From the NCBI RefSeq assembly GCF_041228105.1, contig NZ_CP166097.1:1674001-1738000 (forward strand): a stretch of DNA of 64,000 nucleotides, in the 5' to 3' direction. This stretch comes from Pectobacterium aroidearum. GTDB taxonomy: Bacteria > Pseudomonadota > Gammaproteobacteria > Enterobacterales > Enterobacteriaceae. The position numbers and the translations under genes are program-made. Below the pieces are notes generated by a model, which did no database searches, had not been told where the DNA came from, and saw only the letters and a list, made by a program, of their open reading frames with translations. This document shows, in pieces, positions 27,567-35,552 of this stretch (positions are counted from its first letter, which is position 1; every line of letters starts with the position of its first letter).

Positions 27567-28048
27567 GCTGCTTCCTCAATTGCTCGGTGATGCGGAACAG
27601 TTGCCGTAGCGGCAACTGTTCCAGGTATGACACGCTAAAACGTGATGACAGATTGACGAGAAGGTTAGTCAGCGCCGTCGCCAACGGCATCAGCTCGCCC
27701 CCGGTTGCTTACCCCCGTCAGCAAGTCATCCATATCGCTGGCCTTCTCCGTCAGTAAATCCAAATCTTTGGGGTGAAGCTGGTAAAGCTGCTTGAGACTG
27801 AGCGGGCCGGGGATATCACCGATTGATGCAATTTGTCGGCGCAGCATTTCCAGCCCCATCATCACCTCAGAGCAATACGCATGAGCCTTGCCGTTATCAC
27901 CGATCACAACCCGCTCTGCGGCAAGCTGTGAATCGATGACATCTTTAGTATCCAGTTCGCGCAACTCGACAACCATATGTCGGGCTTCATCACTGGTGCC
28001 TTTTCCCGTCACAAGGCCGTGGATCAATGTCACTGTCATCTTGGCCAT
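27544..28048 (-). CDS. Predicted -2 frameshift product of the tail assembly chaperone (gp41-42 type)
   Basis: The 0-frame gene stops at 27665, but at CGG GGG CGA (27703-27695) a -2 slip on the G run leads into a frame open to the stop at 27544. The product would be 117 residues of gp41 plus 51 more (GELMPLATALTNLLVNLSSR to KQHGQAPRH), about 168 in all. Long-tailed phages make a short and a shifted long chaperone just before the tape measure gene; from memory Mu does it by a -2 shift. The shift is inferred from the sequence layout. Confidence 0.6.
27594..27622. repeat. Perfect 13-bp hairpin in the frameshift extension
   Basis: GGAACAGTTGCCG (27594-27606) and CGGCAACTGTTCC (27610-27622) are exact inverted copies separated by three bases. 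It lies after the gp41 stop, inside the predicted gp42 frame, about 75 bases past the slip site and 30 before the tape measure start. No T tract follows. Confidence 0.85.
27665..28048 (-). CDS. Phage tail assembly chaperone, Mu gp41-like
   Basis: The protein has 127 residues (MAKMTVTLIHGLVTGKGTSD). It contains the chaperone-like SEVMMGLEMLRRQIASIGDIPGPLSL and LHPKDLDLLTEKASDMDDLL. It binds the tape measure protein during tail assembly. It lies between tube and tape measure genes; the G-run near its end is a candidate frameshift site. Confidence 0.87.
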   Translation of the reverse strand: MAKMTVTLIHGLVTGKGTSDEARHMVVELRELDTKDVIDSQLAAERVVIGDNGKAHAYCSEVMMGLEMLRRQIASIGDIPGPLSLKQLYQLHPKDLDLLTEKASDMDDLLTGVSNRGRADAVGDGAD

Positions 28049-28051
28049 GTG

Positions 28052-28402
28052 TTACACCTTCACGCATTTAGCGCCGATAAACGTGACTGAAACCTGACCG
28101 TCTGATTCCGCCAGCTCTGCGGGGTTTTCCGCCGCTGCGCCAGTCATCATGTAGCTCAAGCCGTTGTCGCCTTCAAACATCACAGTGACGTTTTCCCAGC
28201 CGCTGATCTCGATCACGTCAACGTTTTCAGCGGCGGCAATCGTCAACTGAATAGACGGGTTAACCCGCTTGCGCGACATCCCCCACGTCTTCCCCGCGCC
28301 ATTATGTGCGGTGCGGGCATAACCGCCAGGGTTCAGGGTAGATGCGCCCTGGGTTTGAATTTCACGGCCATTCACGCGAATGGCGGCTTCGCCTAAAATC
28401 AT
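28052..28402 (-). CDS. Phage tail tube protein, Mu gp40/gpM-like
   Basis: The protein has 116 residues. ILGEAAIRVNGREIQTQGASTLNPGG followed by the core GKTWGMSRKRVNPSIQLTI matches the Mu tail tube family. The tube lies inside the contractile sheath. AAGGGGG precedes its ATG. It sits directly after the sheath gene. Confidence 0.9.
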   Translation of the reverse strand: MILGEAAIRVNGREIQTQGASTLNPGGYARTAHNGAGKTWGMSRKRVNPSIQLTIAAAENVDVIEISGWENVTVMFEGDNGLSYMMTGAAAENPAELAESDGQVSVTFIGAKCVKV

Positions 28403-28412
28403 GCTGCCCCCT

Positions 28413-29891
28413 TTAGAGCTTGAACTGAATCAGACCAGCCAGGACACGGAGCTGGTTAATGATGTTCGGATGGATAATAAAATTCAGCCGGTTGCGGTCT
28501 GCGGTGTCACGCACCACCGATAGCGTTTCTTTATAGTCGTCAAAGTCTTCGACTAATCCTGCTGGCTCCAGCTCGGTGAGGAAAATATCAATCAGCTCTT
28601 GCGTACACAGCTTCGGTGTCATGACGTGCTGGCCGGGTTCCAATACGTCCAGCACGTCATCATCAGCGAGTTTGTGGCGGGGATAGCGGTTGGTGAACCG
28701 GTTCTTGATGACGTAACGAATATGGCCCAGCGTCGCTGGGGACGTGATATCAAGATAAGACGTGTCAGCATCGCCAAAACGATTGACGCGATACGTCGTA
28801 ATTTCCCGCTCGATGCAGACGTTGCCGCCAGCATCAACATAATGCGTTGCTACACCGTCAAATAAATGCAGATTACGCTCGACCATATCCCAGCGCACTT
28901 CCTTGGCCGGTGCCAGAATGCCGGGCATTGCTAGCGTCTGAAGTGGTCGCGCTGGATCAATCGCCAGATAATAAGCAGCAATCCCCGCGTAAGCTGCTGC
29001 CCAAAGATACGCAGGCTGCGGGGAAATGTTGGTTCCCATGGCGGTGATCAAGAAGTCGTTACGATTGCCGCCCCATGTTCCTGTCGCGGCGTGAGTACCA
29101 CGAACGGCGGTGTATGCGATGGCCTCAATCATCTTCAGCGGCCCCCAGCGATTGAGCAATTCATCACGCAGGGTGTTCATGCTGGCGACGTCGTTAAACG
29201 GGCAAACGATATGGTTAAACCACTCATCACCAAGGGCAGCAACCACAGTTGACATATCCGGGGTGCCGGTGCCACCGGTAAACGCCGTCGTCGTTATACT
29301 CAGTCCCGCCGGTGTCTGTTCGCCCACGTAGTAATTGACGCGCACATCCAGATCGTTGGTTGTCTGGCCTTTCCATTTTGCCGTGAGCACCACCGTACCC
29401 GACGCATCAACTTTCACGGCGGCGGTAACCGGTAGCGTGGTTACAGCATTGATGGCGGTCACAATCGCCGTAGCGACAGTTGCATCAGTATCCGCTGCGC
29501 TGACGCCAACCTGCACCGTGACGCCACATACCAACAGCGCCAGCGTACCAGCGGCGGTAGCCGTGCCGGTCACCGCGAGTTCCGCGCTGGCCGCGCTGCC
29601 AGCAGCAAGGTCTTCAATACCCATCGCCCAGGTTTCGGTATAGCTGTTGCCTTTGCGCAAGGTCTTCAGCATGTCCGCCAGCATCGAGCCGCGCCCATAA
29701 AGGTTATCGGCTGTGCTGTCGCTGGTAATGCGATTTTGCGTCAACGCTGTGGCAGTGCCGGTAGCCAGTTGCTGACCAATGACCAAAATTTTGTGTTGTT
29801 GCGCCGGGGCGCTGTCGAGTGCCAGGGAATTATCAATTTCGATATAGACCAGCGGCACCCGGATATCATTGGGAATATTGCCTAACGCCAT
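28413..29891 (-). CDS. Phage tail sheath protein, Mu gpL-like
   Basis: The protein has 492 residues. It starts MALGNIPNDIRVPLVYIEID, typical of Mu gpL, with the ALTQNRITSDSTADNLYGRGSMLA segment and a conserved end TADRNRLNFIIHPNIINQLRVLAGLIQFKL. It forms the contractile sheath. A threonine/alanine-rich inserted domain lies at about 110-210. Confidence 0.92.
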   Translation of the reverse strand: MALGNIPNDIRVPLVYIEIDNSLALDSAPAQQHKILVIGQQLATGTATALTQNRITSDSTADNLYGRGSMLADMLKTLRKGNSYTETWAMGIEDLAAGSAASAELAVTGTATAAGTLALLVCGVTVQVGVSAADTDATVATAIVTAINAVTTLPVTAAVKVDASGTVVLTAKWKGQTTNDLDVRVNYYVGEQTPAGLSITTTAFTGGTGTPDMSTVVAALGDEWFNHIVCPFNDVASMNTLRDELLNRWGPLKMIEAIAYTAVRGTHAATGTWGGNRNDFLITAMGTNISPQPAYLWAAAYAGIAAYYLAIDPARPLQTLAMPGILAPAKEVRWDMVERNLHLFDGVATHYVDAGGNVCIEREITTYRVNRFGDADTSYLDITSPATLGHIRYVIKNRFTNRYPRHKLADDDVLDVLEPGQHVMTPKLCTQELIDIFLTELEPAGLVEDFDDYKETLSVVRDTADRNRLNFIIHPNIINQLRVLAGLIQFKL

Positions 29892-29894
29892 GGT

Positions 29895-30101
29895 TTATTT
29901 CTCCGCCTTGGTTGATTTAGTGGCGGCTGGCTGGCTGGCCACGTCGGTTACAGCAATGTCAGTTACAGCAATGTCACCTTCCGCGATGCGGCGTAACCAA
30001 TACGATGACAGCGGTAAATCTTCTCCGTCATCGTTTAAGTAAGCCCCATCAGGCTTGCGCACCTTGACGCCGCCTTTAGGTTTAAGATGTTTGGTTTTCA
30101 T
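29895..30101 (-). CDS. DUF2635 family protein, Mu gp38-like
   Basis: The protein has 68 residues. KPKGGVKVRKPDGAYLNDDGEDLPLSSYWLRRIAEGDI is the DUF2635 signature. It is always next to the sheath gene in Mu-like phages; function unknown. It contains a duplicated AVTDIAVTDVA stretch, also visible as a repeated DNA segment. Confidence 0.85.
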   Translation of the reverse strand: MKTKHLKPKGGVKVRKPDGAYLNDDGEDLPLSSYWLRRIAEGDIAVTDIAVTDVASQPAATKSTKAEK

Positions 30102-30705
30102 CGTCTTCCTGTTCTCTTACGTTGATAACAGATTCAATTACAGGGACGCCGCCGCGTGGCGTTGCGGTCATTCCCATTCGGAGGAAATCAGGCAATTCGC
30201 TGATATCCGTTTCTTCATCCAGCTTGAATTCTTGGCTCCACATCACGGCCCACATCGTCAGCCCCAGATTGTCAAGGGAACCGCTGTAGATGTTGTCCGC
30301 AGATAAAGTGTCGGCCTTGCGCTCCGCACCCATTTCTTTTGCTGCTTGCGGGTTAGCAATACGTTTAGCCAGCTTCGACACCATGACTTCAGCACGCAGA
30401 TCGCGGCCGTAGCCCCAGTAGTCTGTAGCCATCACATACGCGCACCAGGTCACAGTCCCAACCACGCCACCGGCCTGGTGTTTAATGTCCCGCACGCGCA
30501 GGGCTGCGATGCGGATACAGCCGCATTTGTCGGATAGATGACGCTTGACCTCTTCCGGGGTGTTGAATTGTCCGATATGACGCTCAACGACCGGAACCTG
30601 GTCGGGGTTGTTCCCTTGTAGAACCGGCTGAAGCCAGGCAACAATCCGCTCGGCGGCGGCTACAGTGCTGCCCACGGTGACCAGGCTCGGACGTTCTTGA
30701 CTCAC
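30082..30705 (-). CDS. Mu gp37-like tail protein (DUF1834)
   Basis: The protein has 207 residues from the GTG at 30705, which follows AGAGG by seven bases and overlaps the gpG stop. SLDNLGLTMWAVMWSQEFKLDEET near the end fits the DUF1834/gp37 family, a likely tail terminator. It has the usual place ahead of gp38 and the sheath. Confidence 0.75.
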   Translation of the reverse strand: MSQERPSLVTVGSTVAAAERIVAWLQPVLQGNNPDQVPVVERHIGQFNTPEEVKRHLSDKCGCIRIAALRVRDIKHQAGGVVGTVTWCAYVMATDYWGYGRDLRAEVMVSKLAKRIANPQAAKEMGAERKADTLSADNIYSGSLDNLGLTMWAVMWSQEFKLDEETDISELPDFLRMGMTATPRGGVPVIESVINVREQEDDENQTS

Positions 30706-31244
30706 GGCAATACCTCTTTCCAAAAGTCGCCAATAACGTGCAACAGCTCGTCGCTGTTACTGCTCGACAGGCCCAGCCACTCACGCTGGGGAATGTTCAT
30801 CATGCGGCTATGCTCCTTCACGCTTTGCCAGACCGGATGTTTTAGTACCCGCCCGAACGCTTGCTTAATCAAGCGCTGATGCGCACCGACGGAAACGCTA
30901 CCGCTGAATCCATCTTGATGAACGCCTGCATACCCGAGAGGAGAGCCGACGCGCACCAGGTTGCGTTCAACTACAAAGGTGATGCTGTCTAGCAGATCAC
31001 CATTGCCTTGCAACAGGCTCTGATTGCCGTGTCGGGTCTTGGCATAGCCTTCAGACCAGTTTTGCCAGGCCGTTCCACCGGGCGATTGTTTCTCATCGGT
31101 GATACGGCGGCGGGTCTGTGATTCAGCAATGGCACCGATACTTTCCAGCAATTCTGTGCGTAAGCTGTTATCCGCCAGTTTCTCCATCGCCTGGCGGATC
31201 TGCGCGAGCTTTTCCGCGCCCATCATCTCAACCTGGATACCCAT
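30702..31244 (-). CDS. Phage virion morphogenesis protein, Mu gpG-like
   Basis: The protein has 180 residues. MGAEKLAQIRQAMEKLAD, the RRRITDEKQSPGGTAWQNWS motif, and GYAGVHQDGF are typical of the virion morphogenesis (gpG) family, required for joining or completing heads. In Mu itself gpG lies before the protease gene; here it comes after gp36, as in Haemophilus-type Mu-like phages. Confidence 0.87.
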   Translation of the reverse strand: MGIQVEMMGAEKLAQIRQAMEKLADNSLRTELLESIGAIAESQTRRRITDEKQSPGGTAWQNWSEGYAKTRHGNQSLLQGNGDLLDSITFVVERNLVRVGSPLGYAGVHQDGFSGSVSVGAHQRLIKQAFGRVLKHPVWQSVKEHSRMMNIPQREWLGLSSSNSDELLHVIGDFWKEVLP

Positions 31245-31678
31245 TACAGAACGTCTTTCAGACTGTCACGGGTGAACAAGCGCGTGTTATCGCCAACCAT
31301 GATGACCTTGCCGCCGTCGCCCTCAGCCGGCTGTTCCAGCGTCGGCAGGCCGATATCACGCTGACCGCTGGCGATTTCTTTTAGCGTATTGATGGCATCT
31401 TCATAGCGCTTGCGCACAAGCTCCGTGGCTTGGTTGTCGCGGTCAGCCAGCCAATAGAAAGCGATAGACACGGCCACACGGTTCAGAATGCGTGGAACCG
31501 TGGTTTCCAGCGGCAACTTGTATCTGCGGGACAGCAACGAATTGATTTCTTCATCAGTGTCTTCGAGCGCTTGAGCAATAGCGGCTTCATCCAGTTCATT
31601 CGTATCCCTTTTGATCGCGACATTCCAAAGATAAGAACCGTCGGCAACCAACAAATCCTGGCGCGTGGCGTAGCCCAT
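31244..31678 (-). CDS. Mu gp36-like DUF1320 protein
   Basis: The protein has 144 residues starting MGYATRQDLLVAD (an ATG one codon upstream is possible). IAQALEDTDEEINSLLSRRYKLPL and PRILNRVAVSIAFYWLAD are DUF1320 features. It is a probable head completion/adaptor protein. Confidence 0.87.
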   Translation of the reverse strand: MGYATRQDLLVADGSYLWNVAIKRDTNELDEAAIAQALEDTDEEINSLLSRRYKLPLETTVPRILNRVAVSIAFYWLADRDNQATELVRKRYEDAINTLKEIASGQRDIGLPTLEQPAEGDGGKVIMVGDNTRLFTRDSLKDVL

Positions 31679-32151
31679 CATTCCCCCTGGCTTTCAGCCG
31701 TGACGGGCTGGATCACGGTCACACGCAGTTGCGGTTCAGCTTTCAGCCGTGCAGCAGTCGCCACACTTATAAAGGGCTGCGATGGTGTCACGCCGAAATA
31801 ACTTTTGAGGGAGTCAGCAACGCAGTCGGCGTTGTCGCCGTCCGGATCATCACTGACGAATACATGCACGCCATCAAACGGCCAGAACCAGCCACACCGA
31901 TAGAAACCATTCTTTGATACGGCTTGAACCCACAGACATTCTTTGCCCATCGCGCTAGCAACGTCGGCTGACAGCAATGGGTCATCTACGGGGTCGGTGC
32001 CGGTGATAATGTCATGCCCTGGCAACAAAATTTCCGGTTCATGTCCGTTACTGTTGCTTTCATTAAGCGATGCCACCGACGTCGATGATGCCGCGCCAGT
32101 GCTATCCGTAGGCTTTTTCTGGCTCGCTGTCTTTGTTTTCGTTCCACGCAT
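31678..32151 (-). CDS. HI1506-like head-region protein
   Basis: The protein has 157 residues. The first 60 are low-complexity and charged; the rest contains ECLWVQAVSKNGFYRCGWFWPFDGVHVFV and FISVATAARLKAEPQLRV, as in HI1506-type proteins of Mu-like phages. The fold resembles a small structural protein; role unknown. It lies between the major head gene and gp36. Confidence 0.7.
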   Translation of the reverse strand: MRGTKTKTASQKKPTDSTGAASSTSVASLNESNSNGHEPEILLPGHDIITGTDPVDDPLLSADVASAMGKECLWVQAVSKNGFYRCGWFWPFDGVHVFVSDDPDGDNADCVADSLKSYFGVTPSQPFISVATAARLKAEPQLRVTVIQPVTAESQGE

Positions 32152-32178
32152 TTTCCATCCTCTTTGAGAAGTCTTTAA

Positions 32179-32196
32179 AGCGGGTTTAACCCCGCT
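32179..32196 (-). other. Hairpin after the major head gene
   Basis: AGCGGG and CCCGCT form a 6-bp stem with loop TTTAAC, in the gap between the major head gene and the HI1506-like gene. No strong T run follows on the minus strand, so it may be a partial terminator or an RNA stabiliser. Confidence 0.4.
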
Positions 32197-32215
32197 GTAA
32201 ACGAACGCCTTCGGG

Positions 32216-33115
32216 TTATGCCGGGGTCACGATGAACGGGCTATTTAAAATATCCACGTCTTTGTAATAGATGTTGGAGTCCCCACCATCGACCAGCATG
32301 GCATCAATGATGCGCTTTGCTGCGGCGCGGTTTTGGCGACCAACCACGAGCGTAGTTGGGGTGATTCCCAGTGGTTCACCGTCGTCACGCTTCATACCCG
32401 ATAGGATATCAACGGCTTTCTCGTAGTTTGCTACCGTTAGGGGCGCACGCGAACCAACTGCGGTTTGCCAAAAGCCAAAGCCGACGTTGCTACGGCCATC
32501 AACCCCATACAGAAATTCGTTATTCTTGAACGTGTGTTCGTTGTTGAGGTCATCCATGGATGTGAATTTAAACGGCCGGCGGTTCTGGTACAGAATAGGT
32601 TTCAGCACCTGTGATTCATCAATCAGGAACCACGGTTCACCAGTTTCAGTACCATCGCCCACGATATTGCTGTATGTGCCGCCCGCCATGGGATGGTCGG
32701 TATCAAAATAATACTGGTCGTCAAAGCACTGTGTGGTGAACCCTTCTGACAGCAACTTAAATGACAGCGTATCCGGGAAAATACCGACTTTTTGGCCGTA
32801 TCCTTTAGCAATAATGCTGTATTGCCCAATCTGATCGTCTTCAATATTTTCCCGCTTTACACGGATTGAGCTTTCCCAGGTTTTGTTGAAAATGCTGTAA
32901 CCACGCTGGCTCAGCACGGCAAGCTGACGTTCACCAATCCACTCTTTGATCCCTGGCAAATCGGACAGCCAACCGTAAGTGTTTGATGCAGTGCTGCTCG
33001 GTACTTCGGTGGCTATACGCAGGTATTGGGGCTTAACACCGGCCAGTCCTGCTGTAAAGGAGGCGCTCAGCGACGTAGTGAGCGCGTGTAAAACTTCTGC
33101 TGATGGTGCTGGCAT
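32216..33115 (-). CDS. Major head subunit, Mu gpT-like
   Basis: The protein has 299 residues. MPAPSAEVLHALTTSLSASFTAGL, YGWLSDLPGIKEWIGERQLAVLS and FFQ-type capsid segments match Mu gpT. It forms the icosahedral shell. Its start overlaps the stop of the protease/scaffold gene (TAATG). Confidence 0.92.
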   Translation of the reverse strand: MPAPSAEVLHALTTSLSASFTAGLAGVKPQYLRIATEVPSSTASNTYGWLSDLPGIKEWIGERQLAVLSQRGYSIFNKTWESSIRVKRENIEDDQIGQYSIIAKGYGQKVGIFPDTLSFKLLSEGFTTQCFDDQYYFDTDHPMAGGTYSNIVGDGTETGEPWFLIDESQVLKPILYQNRRPFKFTSMDDLNNEHTFKNNEFLYGVDGRSNVGFGFWQTAVGSRAPLTVANYEKAVDILSGMKRDDGEPLGITPTTLVVGRQNRAAAKRIIDAMLVDGGDSNIYYKDVDILNSPFIVTPA

Positions 33116-33618
33116 TATTGCTGCTCCTCATTTGATTGTTTAGCGGCAAGAAACTCTTCTTTCGTGATACCCATACTGCGGCACATTCCCAGTTCGGTTT
33201 CTGTCAGTTCCTGATTGTTTGTTTCAGGTTTTGGTTTCTTTTTCGGGTCGTTACTGACAATCACCGGCGCACCTTTGACGAACTCGGTAAACTGCTTACG
33301 GCCGTCCTCGCTGCGACACGTGGCCAGGTACATATCCTTGTTTGCTGGGGCAACTTTCCCTTCTTTGATCGCTAAATCAACTAGGGCTTCGATTTCGTTG
33401 TCGGCCTGCACCTTCAGCTTGCCTTCAGCTTCCGTCGCCCGGTTTAACGCCAGTTGATGCGTCTCAATAGGAATGAATTTTGTCACATCAGGATTTTCGG
33501 CACGGTTCAGCGCCACTTGTTCACTGGTTTGAATTTGCTGGATAGCCTTCACGGCATCATCAACTGACGCGGTGGCAGACAATCCCAGCACTGTCACAAG
33601 CTGGACAGGGATGGTCAT
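33115..33618 (-). CDS. Nested scaffold protein, Mu gpZ-like (internal start in protease gene)
   Basis: An ATG at 33618 (MTIPVQLVTVLGLSATASVDD) is preceded by GGAG nine bases upstream and is in the protease frame. It would give 167 residues, the coiled, charged scaffold. In Mu, gene Z is made from an internal start of I in the same way. Confidence 0.7.
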   Translation of the reverse strand: MTIPVQLVTVLGLSATASVDDAVKAIQQIQTSEQVALNRAENPDVTKFIPIETHQLALNRATEAEGKLKVQADNEIEALVDLAIKEGKVAPANKDMYLATCRSEDGRKQFTEFVKGAPVIVSNDPKKKPKPETNNQELTETELGMCRSMGITKEEFLAAKQSNEEQQ

Positions 33619-34080
33619 ATCGTTGTTCTCCGAGTTAAGAGCGGGAAAAGCCAGGTTAGGCTTGTTGGTTAGTCCGACGCTGGATAAGCGGGTCACCTGA
33701 CCGTCGGCGGTAAAGAAAAAAGCGGGGCTGTAAAAGAGGTATTTTTTGCCACGAATAAGGGCTTCGCCATCGGCCGTCCACTCAACGTGTGCCTCAATAG
33801 TGCCGTCATCACGCTGGCGTAGGGCATCAATCCAGCCATAAGCGGGCGCAGGGTCACCCTTCGGGCCTTTAAGCTCCGTTGCGTGCTCAATATCAATCGG
33901 TAATTTTGGATAGCGGAAAGAGCCCGTAATCACATCAGCCGGATTGCTGGTCACCCACACGCGACCATCACGGCCGGTGAATTGACCAGCAGGAATAACA
34001 GGAAGCCATTCCGGCAGTTTATCGTTATCAAACTGCGGCAATTCAAAGCACAGTGCCAACAGTTCAAGATTGGAATTCAT
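33115..34080 (-). CDS. Phage head maturation protease, Mu gpI-like, with C-terminal scaffold
   Basis: The protein has 321 residues from the ATG at 34080 (MNSNLELLALCFELP), the family-typical start; a GTG at 34155 would add 25 unrelated residues inside a terminator. The protease part includes PAGQFTGRDGRVW, PIDIEHATELKG and YLFYSPAFFFTADG. The C-terminal half is the scaffold. A nested start at 33618 should make the scaffold alone. It opens the head transcription unit downstream of a terminator. Confidence 0.88.
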   Translation of the reverse strand: MNSNLELLALCFELPQFDNDKLPEWLPVIPAGQFTGRDGRVWVTSNPADVITGSFRYPKLPIDIEHATELKGPKGDPAPAYGWIDALRQRDDGTIEAHVEWTADGEALIRGKKYLFYSPAFFFTADGQVTRLSSVGLTNKPNLAFPALNSENNDMTIPVQLVTVLGLSATASVDDAVKAIQQIQTSEQVALNRAENPDVTKFIPIETHQLALNRATEAEGKLKVQADNEIEALVDLAIKEGKVAPANKDMYLATCRSEDGRKQFTEFVKGAPVIVSNDPKKKPKPETNNQELTETELGMCRSMGITKEEFLAAKQSNEEQQ

Positions 34081-34129
34081 AGGGTCGTCCGTAATCAGGA
34101 ATACTGACGGACAGTGTGCGGGAGGCAAA

Positions 34130-34152
34130 GAAAAAGCCGGATTAACCGGCTT
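34130..34152 (-). terminator. Intrinsic terminator upstream of the head operon
   Basis: On the minus strand AAGCCGG-TTAAT-CCGGCTT is followed by TTTCTTTG. It lies after the gp30-like gene and before the protease gene. The same 19-base hairpin recurs at 42162-42180. Confidence 0.8.
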
Positions 34153-34177
34153 CACTCTAACTGGGGGATGTAACGGC

Positions 34178-34196
34178 GTTTAAACCACGTTTAAAA
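34178..34196. promoter_or_regulatory. Double GTTTAAAC element upstream of head operon
   Basis: GTTTAAAC and GTTTAAAA are separated by three bases (CAC). The same layout, GTTTAAAC-GGG-GTTTAAAC, occurs at 49876-49894 right after the repressor gene. A further ACGTTTAAC follows at 34207. The element is about 100 bases ahead of the protease gene, where Mu has its PI late promoter. Function is inferred. Confidence 0.4.
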
Positions 34197-34291
34197 GCGA
34201 ACAGAAACGTTTAACAAAATTTCCATGCGCCATCGTATCACAGACGGTGATAACGTCACTACGGCGGTTTTATAAGGCCTACATGATAATA

Positions 34292-35134
34292 TTATTGGTC
34301 AGCATTAAATGCCATTTGCTTGGCGCTTAGCTGACGATCAAGTGCGGCATTGCGATTGATGCCAGGATTGTAATTCCAACCCGGATCAATCCCTTCGGGA
34401 ATTAGCTCTTCTTCGCCAGTCCGCTTGTTCAGCCACCTCACGTTTTTCATCTGCGGGGCCTGGGTCTTCAATGGAACTTTCTCGCGGCTTACTTGACCTG
34501 TGGGCTGTCCATCTTCATATACAGGCGACGTGGATGTAACGCCATTCTTCACCATTTGGTCATACTCGTATTTGCTGACCTGGCGAACGCCGCATTTACA
34601 GCCCCAGCCATTGGGGCCGGTATGCGTCAACCAGAAAGGGTCGTCAACAGGTAAACAAGTATTCGCCCATTTTAGATGATCAACTCGATGTTCACGTGAT
34701 GGCCCCAACGTATACAGCAGATACGGCATGGCGCGTTTAGTTCGCTCGATACGTTGCCACTGGCCAGCCGTTCGAGCGGTACGCATGTTTGTGTCGTAGA
34801 TTGTACGCAGTCGTTGATCGCTACCGAGCTGCACAAGCTTGTTTTCACCGGTAAGCGGGTCAACCATTTCACGCACGCCCCACCATCCTCGTTTGACCAA
34901 GCGCGGCTCTAATGCTTTCTGGAACTCCCGAAATGTCTGGCCTTCTTCCAATGCCTGGGTTAGCAGCTCCTTCACGTCATTAAGCAGATCAAGATTGGTC
35001 ATCTTGGCCACGGTGAACGCGGCGCTATGCTCTTCGAGCCAGACGTCACGATAGTCAAAGCCTGGTCTCAGCTTTTTCGCTTTGAACCAGGCAAGGGATT
35101 CTTTCGGGATGATATCGGGGATTTTATTAGACAT
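34292..35134 (-). CDS. Phage head morphogenesis protein, Mu gp30/gpF-like
   Basis: The protein has 280 residues from the ATG at 35134; in-frame starts at 35158 (ATG) and 35170 (TTG) cannot be excluded. FKAKKLRPGFDYRDVWLEEHSAAFTVAKM, a RTIYDTNMRTARTAGQWQR motif and PGWNYNPG are typical of SPP1 gp7/Mu F-type minor head proteins. GCKCGVRQ adds a zinc-like site. It is shorter than the Mu protein (over 400 residues by recall), with no C-terminal extension. Confidence 0.87.
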   Translation of the reverse strand: MSNKIPDIIPKESLAWFKAKKLRPGFDYRDVWLEEHSAAFTVAKMTNLDLLNDVKELLTQALEEGQTFREFQKALEPRLVKRGWWGVREMVDPLTGENKLVQLGSDQRLRTIYDTNMRTARTAGQWQRIERTKRAMPYLLYTLGPSREHRVDHLKWANTCLPVDDPFWLTHTGPNGWGCKCGVRQVSKYEYDQMVKNGVTSTSPVYEDGQPTGQVSREKVPLKTQAPQMKNVRWLNKRTGEEELIPEGIDPGWNYNPGINRNAALDRQLSAKQMAFNADQ

Positions 35135-35238
35135 GCTTTCTACCGTAGTAATAGCCATGGACTTGAGCAAAATAAGTATGATGTTTCACTGGCCAATATT
35201 CGGGCCGGTGGAAATCAAGCCGCTCACGGCGTACATAT

Positions 35239-35403
35239 TTAGTTCGCATCAGCGGATTCCTTCACTAGCTTTTCCAGCGCTTCCAGGTGCGCTTTTGCTA
35301 AATGATGAATTAAGTGATTCTCAGGCCATAGAATCACTAATCGGCGCAAATGTTCAGGGTCATTCACTAATTCGGTAAAGCGTTCTTTAGTCGCATTCAA
35401 CAT
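35239..35403 (-). CDS. Small hypothetical phage protein (54 aa)
   Basis: It starts at the ATG overlapping the stop of the zinc-ribbon gene (TAATG at 35403). The 54 residues (MLNATKERFTELVNDPEHLR, helical and charged) resemble nothing I recognise. It lies between portal and head morphogenesis genes. Coupled translation and codon continuity support it being real. Confidence 0.6.
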   Translation of the reverse strand: MLNATKERFTELVNDPEHLRRLVILWPENHLIHHLAKAHLEALEKLVKESADAN

Positions 35404-35552
35404 TATTCCCCCCCGCCAACTGGCGTAAAGGTTTTGCATCCACAGTTCGGACAGCATTTGTCCGTCCATTTTCCGCGAGAGTTCCACTTATCGACCAGTT
35501 CGGTCTTATTCATAACCTTGCGACAACGACGGCATTTTATCTTCTCAGGCAT
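35403..35552 (-). CDS. Small zinc-ribbon phage protein (49 aa)
   Basis: ATG at 35552 begins MPEKIKCRRCRKVMNKTELV and continues to KCCPNCGCKTFTPVGGGE. Two cysteine pairs, C-x2-C (C7/C10) and C-x2-C (C34/C37) with C33 and C39 next to them, predict a zinc ribbon. GGGGGATG lies just upstream and its start overlaps the portal stop. It resembles Mu Com in size and cysteine layout but Com lies elsewhere in Mu and no mom gene is present. Function unknown. Confidence 0.65.
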   Translation of the reverse strand: MPEKIKCRRCRKVMNKTELVDKWNSRGKWTDKCCPNCGCKTFTPVGGGE

